NCBI GenBank assembly: GCA_021521415.1
Contig: JAIQDT010007351.1
Coordinates: 61,569-125,568 of the forward strand
Length of the DNA: 64,000 nt
Direction of reading: 5' to 3'
Source of the DNA: Bidens hawaiensis
Taxonomy: Eukaryota > Streptophyta > Magnoliopsida > Asterales > Asteraceae
Shown: in pieces, positions 11,713 to 20,700 of the stretch
How positions within the stretch are numbered: position 1 is the stretch's first letter
How the letters are laid out: the number at the start of each line of letters is the position of its first letter
Position numbers and translations under genes: made by a program
The notes under the pieces: generated by a model
Databases searched by the model: none
Told to the model about the DNA's origin: nothing
The model's input: only the letters and a program-made list of their open reading frames with translations

Positions 11713-12732
11713 TGAAGAAACACTAAGTGACCCGGTACAGATTATAGATAATCTGGGGGTTAAGTAATGTTTCCCATGGATGAGGTCTAGCTGAGAAGGC
11801 TGTTCTTCAGGAGACCTGCAAAACAAACACCGTAAGCTCGTCACTGAGAAGGGGGGGTTCCTCCTTGTGACCACCCTCCGGCGTGAGAATCAGACTAGGT
11901 TGCTCTGAATATAAGTGTATATTAAGAGATTGCTAGATAACTGGATAGCAGATGATCTTACCATTCCAAGATGTTGGAGTATTTATAGCCGAAGGTAGGT
12001 TTCCAAGCAGGTACAGCCGGCTGAATAGTATTCCTGTTCTACCAACAGTGGACTATGCACAGGCCATACTGGTTGGTGGGTAGGTTACGGCCAACAGTGA
12101 CAAAGTCGGCTGCACTATTCCACCAACTGTAGATTATGCACGTCCCACCTACTGTGGATTGTACGCAGGCCATACTGGTTGGTGAAAAGGTTACGGCCAA
12201 TAGTAACACTATTCCACCAACTGTAGGCTGTGCATGTCCCACAGTAAGGGTTGGTGAGTAGGCAGCGGCTAATAGTGACAAACAGTACTAGAGGGTGCTC
12301 CTCCTCGCACTGTTGTCGGTGAGCTGTCACCCTGTGATTGGCTCATGGGTTGTTCTGGTCAGATCGTCTGTCCTATCCATACCTTGGTAGGTATAGTACA
12401 AGAGATCTTTCAGAATCATAGACTGGCTCATTTAGGCGGGATTGTTCCCGCCTTGCTCATTCCTTCATGTGACTACTGAAGTATCTATTGTCTTGTGCGT
12501 GTAGCCCTGCTGTCTGCGGGTAGCCTTCCCTGATGGCTTGTATCCGCAACTGCGGGAACAGGCGGGGTACTTCACCATTGGGAGGCTTTCCCTGCGTGTA
12601 CAGCTTGCGTACTGCGCGTAAGGTTCTATGAGCATGGTGGGTCCTGCGGGAGCAGATGGTCTTTGCGCAGACGTCCCTGTTCTAGGTGAGTCTTGCGGGA
12701 CCAACTGGGCTCTGCTGGGACCTACCTCTTCA
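11713..12732 (-). repeat. Tat element 3' LTR (1020 bp)
   Basis: Aligns over its full length without gaps to 23159-24178. I see four substitutions (near 11776, 11994, 12366 and 12683). U3 carries internal subrepeats, for example ggccatactggttggtg at about 12062 and 12167 and variants of ccaccaactgtag, which may be transcriptional elements. Confidence 0.95.
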
Positions 12733-12747
12733 AGTCCCCCCAGTCCA
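12733..12747 (-). other. Polypurine tract of the Tat element
   Basis: The minus strand reads GGACTGGGGGGACT immediately before the 3' LTR start TGAAGAGG. This is the expected primer site for plus-strand DNA synthesis. Confidence 0.8.
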
Positions 12748-13129
12748 ATGTTCTTCTCATGAATGTTCAATAAAGTGAGGTGAACTTTTGGACTTTAAGC
12801 AAGGGGTTTTGAAAAGGTTTTTAGTTTTAAGGTTCTCCGTAGGGATTCTTCCCGCGGATTTCCTAATGTCACTTGCAAAAATTCCCGATTTTTTTGCTTG
12901 ATCTTTGGGTATGATGCGGGTAGGTATGTAACCTTCTCGCAAGTCAGGAGCGTTGAGTCTCACTTGTGTGGATTCTCCTTGAGGTTTTAGTGGTTTTGAA
13001 CATAGTGATCAATTATGTTTAAACCACCAATTCCATCCTGGAGCCTCAAGACATTGTATTTCTCGACGTTCCCGCTATGCGGGGATGTTATTTCCGTTTC
13101 CACAAGCATTGCCCAAAAGATCCTTCTTG

Positions 13130-13415
13130 GTTTCAATTCCCTGCGGAGCGCTAGGTATGTGAAGGGTTTTGCCTTAACACTGTACCCGCGCTCGTCTTAC
13201 AGTTACTTTACTTTCAAGGTACCCCTGGCGTCAATTCCCTGCGGGTGCTAGGTATGTGAAGGGTTTTGCCCTAACACTGTACCCGCATCTGCCTTATAGT
13301 TACTTTGTTGCCAGGGTTTTCTTGGCTTCAATTCCCTGCGGGTGCTAGGTATGTGAAGGGTTTTGCCCGAACACTGTACCCGCATCCGTCTTATGGTTAC
13401 TTGGTTGCCAAGGTA
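13130..13415. repeat. Three tandem units of about 100 bp upstream of the antisense gene
   Basis: Each unit contains tcaattccctgcgg, gctaggtatgtgaagggttt and aacactgtacccgc; starts are near 13133, 13229 and 13328. They lie between the polypurine tract and the antisense gene's promoter. Confidence 0.8.
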
Positions 13416-13759
13416 AGGGGTATTTTCCCGCTTACTTTTGAATCTTTTTGAATTTTGAATTTTGAAATTCGAAAGGTTGGTAAGGATAAGAACAGTCCAG
13501 ACATCTGAAACGTCGTGAGACGGTTTCTTCTGACTGTGTCAGGACGTGCAGGAAGTTATGGTGACGTGACAGAACATGGTCATTCCAGTCGCTTTTTCAG
13601 GCGCGTGGGCACGATTTTTCGGGCGCGTGGCCGCGAAATTACTGGCACGCGTCCTGTCAACAGCTGTTGCCAGCTTGCTTTTTGCCACGTGTCATAGTTT
13701 CATTGCACCTTCGATTTCTCTCTCCTCCGCATTAAATTCACCGCATTAATTGCGATTAC

Positions 13760-13767
13760 TATATAAA
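13760..13767 (+). promoter_or_regulatory. TATA box of the antisense gene
   Basis: tatataaa followed by a GA-rich stretch and a pyrimidine-rich leader (cacttttcactcttctcttc) that leads to the ATG at 13894. The position, 127 bases before the ATG, suits a plant polymerase II promoter with a leader of about 100 nt. Function is inferred from position and sequence only. Confidence 0.55.
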
Positions 13768-13893
13768 GGGGGAGAGGGTTATTTGCAATTCACACTTTTC
13801 ACTCTTCTCTTCATCTTTAAGGCGATTTCCGGCGAATACTCCTTTATTTAATCGAGCATTCTCTCGAAATCGTTCTCTTCTTCTTTCTGCAAG

Positions 13894-16800
13894 ATGTCTT
13901 CACGTGATGCTGAAGCTGTGGCCGACGACAGGAGTACTGCTGGCGAGTGCCAGTGTGCTCTGCCCGGCGATCAGTACCGGTATGTTGTCAGGAAGTTCAT
14001 GCTCGATCCCCTCGAGCCTGAGTTTCCTGAATCCCACCAGACCGTGTACGATGCCCCCAGAGGCAAGATCGGGGTTTATGCTGCATTTTTTGTCTATGGG
14101 AATCTTAGATTCCCATTGACAAAATTTGTTTACCGTGCCCTTGAGAGGCACGGTGTTCATTTGACCGAGCTGCACCCTATGGCTGTCGCCAAGATTCGCC
14201 ATTTTGAGTGGGTGTGCCGGATTTTGGGCATCGAGCCCCATGTGGACCGCCTGATGACCTTCTATACCTGGAGGTGCATCCAGGGGTGGTACACCCTGAC
14301 AACCCGTATCAAGGGTTTAAAGATTTGTGCGACCGAGCGCAGTCTCCGATCGTGGAAGCGGGAGTTCTTCTACATATCCGCCCGCGCCGTCCCCCTTGCC
14401 ATGAAGTTTAAAAATGGCCAAGCAATTCCGAGCCTTCACGCCCCCAATTACCAGGAGGCGGAATGGTTCTCGAAGATATCCCTGGTCCAATCTCCGGTTT
14501 ACCGGTTTGCGGAGTCCGGGATGGTGATGCTGGGGATGAGCCGGGTGTGGAAGGAGGCGTCTCAGGTTCCCATCCTTCTCGAATACGGTTTGAACTCTAC
14601 TCCTTATGGTATGTCTTGTCTTTCTTGCTGATATGAGTTTGTCTTCTAACTGTTTCTTTTCTCTTAGAGGGGAACAATTTGGAGTCGCTCCTGTACCCGC
14701 GGGAAGCTGACGATCCTGTGCGGATGGGTACTCGTGCTCTTGATGAGAACGAGTTGCCCATCCTGGAGCAAACAGCGGATCGGTTTGTGGAGGTTTATCC
14801 GCTGGGCCACGAGATCCTGAGCCACCGGCGGCCAGGTAAGGCGTTATTCTCCCCTCCACCCCTCAGTGCTGTACCCGCTGCTGGAATTCCTTACACCCTG
14901 TCTTCTTCTGAGGAATCCGCAGATGGTCCTTCGCTAGTGCGGAAGAAGCGGGCTGCCGGCGGGAAAGGGAAGGAGAAGGCGGCCTCCACAGCCGATCCAG
15001 TGCTCCTATCTGACACTGAGTCAGATAGTGAAGAGGCGGGGGGGAAGCCCGGTGGTGAGAAGACCACTGTTCCGGAGGCTACAACTGTTACCTCTGGAGA
15101 ACCAATGACAACCACGGTGACCGGCATCAAGAGACCGGCTCCATCGGGTTCGTCCCCGCCCGTCCGTACGTTCAAGCGGAAGAAACCCTGTAAGTACAAC
15201 TCTCTTAGCTTTTATCTTCATAGTTTAATCTTCAAGTCTTTTTAACACTTTCCTTCTTTACGCATGTGTGGATGTTGGCGCATTCCAGGGTGAGGGGCCG
15301 AGTACAACCTCTCCGCCAATGACGGTAGGCTTGGTCAGCCTACCTGAGGCGTCGACCCAGGCGCCTGCGCCTGCTTCCGCTGGTTCAGTTGCTCATTCTG
15401 AGCCGACTGTTCCAGCCGAGATGATGTCACCGCCGGCGGTGAGTGCAATTTTTACAGCATCGTTCACCGAGCCGGCGGTTACTGTTGCTGCTGACTCTTC
15501 GGCGGCGTCCGCGACGGACACCATGCCTCCGCCATCGACTGCGGCGGAAACCATGCCGCCTCCGCCATCGGCCTCGACGGCTGGACCTTCAGGTACGCGC
15601 GGGGCTTCTCGCCGATCTTTGTCACCTTCCCATCTGCCTGACCTTTTGGATGGATTTCCCTTAGGTTCAGGTGATGGGTTCGGTGGCTATCGGCCTGTGA
15701 TCGACCCTACAGGTGCGTAGGGTTCCTTTGTTCTTTATGTAATTTTTATCATCTTTTCCTAACTGCTTTGTTTCTTTTGCAGTGTCGGATTCCAATGAAG
15801 TGTATGTTCCAAGATGGAACATACGCCGAGAAACAACCCTTCGTACCCCTGTGGAGTGCGTGGATAGGGAAGCCACGCTGCTCCTCATGGTGCGTTGGGG
15901 GAAGCCATGGCTAGCTACCAGGAGGGTAGGCTAACCAATGAGCTTCGGGTTCTCCAGGCCCGGATGCAGCCACGCGTCGAGCTGCTTTGTCGTGAAAACG
16001 ACAAGTTGAAAGCAGCTCGTGTTAAAGAAATATCTCAGGCGCGTGCTCTCCGGGAGGAGAACCAAAAACTGACCGCAGTATCTGCGGAGAAGGAGAAGGC
16101 CTTCAAGGCCCTCGAGGCTGAGGTTCAAGCGCGACTCGAGGCCCGCTCCAAGGCTGCCCAAGCTGTTAACGAACAGCTTCGGCTAGCTAAGGAGACTGCG
16201 AGGAACGCGACCGAGAGGGCCACCAAGGCTGAAGCTGTTGTTGAGCCTCTCCGCCTGGAGAATGAAGAACTTAAAGCTAAGTTAGAGGCTCTTCAACAGG
16301 CTCATGATGCCTTGGCTATGGAGGATGCGAAGAAGCTTCAAGAGATCCTGGACCAGAGGGGTGTGCTTGCGCAGACCGAGCGGAAGCTTAAGGGCGTTGA
16401 AGAGGCCGCTGCAAAGGATGTGCTTCTCGCCAATCTTAATAAGAACGAAGCTGAACGCGCCTGCACCCAAGCTCTGGTTGCCAAGGAATGGCTTCTTCGA
16501 GAAGCGTTGCCTCAGGTATTTTAGCTTTATGTCGTCACGCTTTCCTTTGTAGAATAGAAGTTTATACTTGTACATTTTTTGTAGGTTGTGCATCGGGTCT
16601 TTTCAGAGACATCTTACGACGATGCTATGAGCGCAGCCCTCAACGCTTCTCATGAGGATGGGGAACGGACCGGCTTCCTGCTTGGTCTAGGGTTTGCTGA
16701 GAAAGGCGTTCCGCCTTCCAACTTCCCTCTGTATAATGCGGATACCGAAACTATTTATGACCAAGCAGTGAACCATTATGCTGCCTTCCCGCATCCGGTG

Positions 16801-16920
16801 GTGGAGAAGGTAAATGAAATTGCTGCTGCTGATGATGGGCTTGCTGTCCTTAGAGCTTTCCTTGAACCGTCACACTCTGCTGATGGTGCGGGTCCAAGTG
16901 GGAGTGGTCCTGAAGCATGA
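13894..16920 (+). CDS. Intron-containing additional gene of the Tat element, antisense to gag-pol
   Basis: Function unknown. Exon 1 (13894-14608) encodes a segment of the type annotated in plants as 'putative gypsy-type transposon' (Transposase_28 style), recognisable around residues 75-135: RFPLTKFVYRAL...LTELHP...CRILGIEP. Intron 1 is 14609-14667 (GT-AG, phase 1). Exon 2 (14668-15189) is acidic and Ser/Pro-rich with a basic KKRAAGGKGKEKA stretch, and ends at GTAAGT. A Pro/Ala/Ser-rich exon covers up to 15712; its acceptor is uncertain. Intron 15713-15782 follows. A frame change between about 15865 and 15895 is not explained by a clean intron and may be a frameshift. 15895-16515 encodes about 200 residues of strong coiled coil. 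Intron 16516-16584 leads to the last exon, 16585-16920, ending TGA. A TATA box and AATAAA flank the unit. The gene structure is seen; the role is unknown. Confidence 0.75.
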
Positions 16921-17016
16921 TCCAAAAGATCCCTTTCCACCACTAGCGTAGATATTTGCTCTTACTTCTTTTGTATGCGGGTATATACCCAGCAATGTTT
17001 GTAATATTCAAGTTGA

Positions 17017-17022
17017 AATAAA
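17017..17022 (+). terminator. Poly(A) signal of the antisense gene
   Basis: AATAAA about 100 bases after the stop codon, followed by a T-rich region. Consistent with an independent transcript ending before gag-pol's 3' end. Confidence 0.5.
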
Positions 17023-17099
17023 GAATGTGTTTGTCCTTTTCTTTATTTAACGCATGTTTACACTTGGCAATTTCTTTAGTACTTAGATAAGTTAACTTT

Positions 17100-17560
17100 T
17101 TGACATGGTAAATTATAAGTTTATTTTTTCTTCCTCTTTCATGATTGTGCGGGTAAGACCGTCACTTGCACTTAGTAGGATGGCTAAACTTACATTTATC
17201 CTGCGTGGAAGTTTTCCTTATCTTTTCCTTGAAATTTTCTAAGTGTTCAGAATAAGTTAACCCTTGAACGTGGTAGATGATAGGTTGAAGTTTTGCTTCC
17301 TTGTTTGTGATTGTGCGGGTTAGGCCGTCACTTGCACTTACAAAGATGACTAAACTTGACTTACATCTGACCTGCGTGTAGGTTTTCCTTATTATTTTTT
17401 AGTATAAGTTAACCTTTGAACGTGGTAGATGATAGGTTGAAGTTTTGCTTCCTTGTTCGTGATTGTGCGGGTAAGACCGTCACTTGCACTTACAAGGATG
17501 GCTAAACTTAACTTACATCTGACCTGCGTGTAGGTTTTCCTTAGAACTTTTTAACATTTT
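17100..17560. repeat. Three tandem units of 150-170 bp between the antisense gene and pol
   Basis: Units contain gattgtgcgggt, then rccgtcacttgcactta and a ctgcgtg-gttttcctta segment; starts are near 17142, 17309 and 17461. With the array at 13130-13415, the antisense gene is bracketed by two different tandem arrays. Confidence 0.8.
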
Positions 17561-17749
17561 TAGCGTTGTGTTTATGCGGGTTTTGCCGCCTTCCACACGC
17601 AACTACTTACTTCTTCACGCATTGGTGCGGTGAATACCGGCACATGGGAAGTTCATAAGTTAAAGGCAAGGCTATCAACACATTGTGTAAGGAGAATCAT
17701 TTCCATTAGAAGTGGCTCCAGGCCTTTTCTTTACAAGTTTGGAATTGAT

Positions 17750-20700
17750 CTACATATAACATTTGCGTAATTGAGCTCCATTCCATGTTCTTGGGATAGG
17801 AGTGCCATCGAGCCTTTCAAGCCGGTATGCGCCTTTTCCCAGGACTTCTTTGATAATGTATGGCCCTTCCCAGATCGGGGCCAGCTTTCCTGAGCGCTCT
17901 TGGTTTGAAGCCTCGTTGTTACGCAGTATGTAGTCTCCTTCCTTGAAGTTGCAGAGTTTTACCCGCGTGTTGTAGTACTTTTGCATTTGTCGTTTGTAGT
18001 TCTCTTCACGCACTGCGGCTAAGTCTCTGCGTTCCTCGGTTAGCATAAGATCCAACCGTCTTTCCGCATCATTGTCTTCTGGCTGACTCAAGACCCTTGG
18101 TGAGGGTAGACCAATTTCGACCGGGACCATGGCTTCAGTGCCATAAGTGAGGCTGAACGGGGTTTCTCCCGTACTGGCCTTCTTCAGCGTTCTGTTTGCC
18201 CAGAGGACGTGCGGAAGCTCGTCCACCCAGCCGGATCTGTGCTCCGAGAGTCTTTTCTTTATGCCATCAACGATGCTTTTGTTTGCTCTTTCCACCTCAC
18301 CATTACCTTGCGGGTGTGCCACTGAGGTAAAGGTGTGGGTGATTTGAAGTTCTTTTAGCCACTGTTGTAGCTTCTTGTCAGCAAAGTTGGTGCCGTTATC
18401 GCTCACCAAATTCTGTGGAAGTCCAAAACGACAAATTATAAATTCCCAAATAAATTTTTTGATATGCTTTGCGGTTGTTTGGGCTAAAGGTTTTGCTTCT
18501 ATCCACTTGGTGAAGTAGTCGATGGCTACCACTAGGAACTGAACATTTCCTGCTGCTGTAGGAAATGGGCCTGTCACATCGATGGCCCACTTCTGAAATG
18601 GCCACGAAGAAGTGACTGGAACCAGTTCGTTTTTCGGGCGATGCGTGTTAGGTGCGTAAAGCTGGCAAGACCTGCATTTTCTGATGTATGCCAATGCATC
18701 CGTATGCATCCCCGGCCAAAAGTATCCCGCGTTGTTTAGCTTGGCTACAACAGCGCGGGGACCTGCGTGTACCCCACAGATGCCTTTGTGTACTTCCCTT
18801 AGGAGGTAGTCGGCATCTTGGTTGTCCACGCATCTCAAGAGTGGGCCAAGAAAGTTACGTCTGTAAAGGATGTCATTGACGAGTTGATAATTCAGTGCTT
18901 TACAGCGTAGTTTTCTTGCCTGTGTTTTTGACTCTGGTAGTATTCCTGCTGCAAGGTAATTTATTATTGGTGTCATCCACGTTTCTGTACTGGTTTGGAT
19001 GACACAAATTTCCTTGTGCGGGACTGATGGTGCTTCGAGGAGTTCAATGCGGATGTCCTTTCCCAAATGGGTGAAGGCTAGTGATGCAAGCTTGCTTAAC
19101 GCATCCGCAGATTTGTTTTCGCTGCGCTTGACGTGTATGACTTTACAATCACTAAAATCACGCATAAGGGTTTTTGCTTGGGCGAGGTACAGGGCCATGG
19201 TGTCGTTCACAGCCGTGTACGTCCCATTTATTTGGTTGGCCACTAGCATGGAATCCACGTGGGCTTCCAAGTTTTTCACTCCCATCTTACGCGCAATTCT
19301 CAAACCGGCCAAGAATGCTTCATATTCGGCTTCATTATTCGTACTTGGAAAATCCAACCGAATAGCGTAAGTATATTCTTGGCCTGCTGGGTTGGTTAAT
19401 TTTAACCCTGCGCCTGAACCCTCGTTACTGGCTGCTCCATCAGTGTAGAGTCGCCTGACATCATTGACGTCCTGTGCTGGGGAGGGTTGAGCCTCCTCCT
19501 GGCACTCTTTCTCCCGCGAAGCGGGGACTTCTGCAATAAAATCGGCCAGGACCTGGCCTTTTATGGCTGGTCTTGGCTTGTACTTAATTGCATATTCTCC
19601 CAATTCAATTGCCCATTTGGCTAGACGTCCCGATAATTCGGGTTTGCCTAGAACGTTTGAGAGTTTGAAGTTGGTGAGAATGGTGATTGGGTGGCCCTGG
19701 AAATATCGTCTTAACCTGCGTGAAGCGTGTATAAGTGCTAAGACTAATTTTTCGAGGGTAGAGTACCGGGTTTCTACGTCTGTTAGTACACGGCTAACAT
19801 AATAGATTGGCATCTGGATGCCCTTTCGTTCTACTAGCAGGACTGCCCCGGTTGCTCTATCTGTTGCGGAAAGGTATAGGATTAACTCCTCTCCCGCTTG
19901 TGGTGCTGTAAGTGTTGGGAGTTCGATCAGGCGTGACCGAATCTCCTGAAAAGCTGCTTCCGCTTCTGGTGTCCAGCGGAAGTGCGTTTTCTTCAAGCAG
20001 TTTCTCAATGTTGACACGAAAGGAAACGACTTATCCGCATGGTTTGCCAAGAAGCGATTAAGAGCGACTAGTCGTCCATTCAGTGTCTGAGCCTGTTTGA
20101 TGGTGGTAGGTGATTCCATTTTAACAATGGCTTCGACCTTTTCAGGGTTCGCTCTAAAGCCATCTTTAGTAACAATGACTCCCAAGAACTTCCCTTCTTC
20201 CATCCCAAATGAACACTTGCTCGGGTTGAGCTTCATGTTTATCTTTCGGAGCGTGTTGAAAGTTTCTTCAATGTCTTTCAACATCGCCTCTGGCTCGAGG
20301 CTTTTGATGACCAAATCATCCATATAGACTTCCAAGTTTCTCCCGATTTGGGCATGAAACTCTTTGTCCATCAGTCGTTGGTACGTGGACCCTGCATTCT
20401 TAAGTCCGAATGGCATCATTTTATAACAAAATGTACCATCGGGCGTCCGAAATGCGGTTTTGTCCTGGTCATCAATGGCCATGTGGATTTGGTGGTACCC
20501 CTTATACGCATCCAAGAAGCATTTAAGGCGAAATGGTGCCAACGAATCCACTTTGAGATCAATTTCTGGTAACGGATAACAATCTTTGGGGCATGCTTTG
20601 TTCAAATCTTTGAAATCTATGCACATGCGCCATTGTTTGTCATTCTTCGGTACCATTACGGGATTTGCAACCCATGTTTGATATCTACTAACGCGTACGA

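Noticed and set aside
12039..12330. Short minus-strand frames repeated in both Tat LTRs
   Set aside because: Generated by the U3 subrepeats; identical in both LTRs and without any known domain.
14317..15221. Minus-strand frames opposite the antisense gene
   Set aside because: Shadows of GC-rich exons on the plus strand; no motifs.
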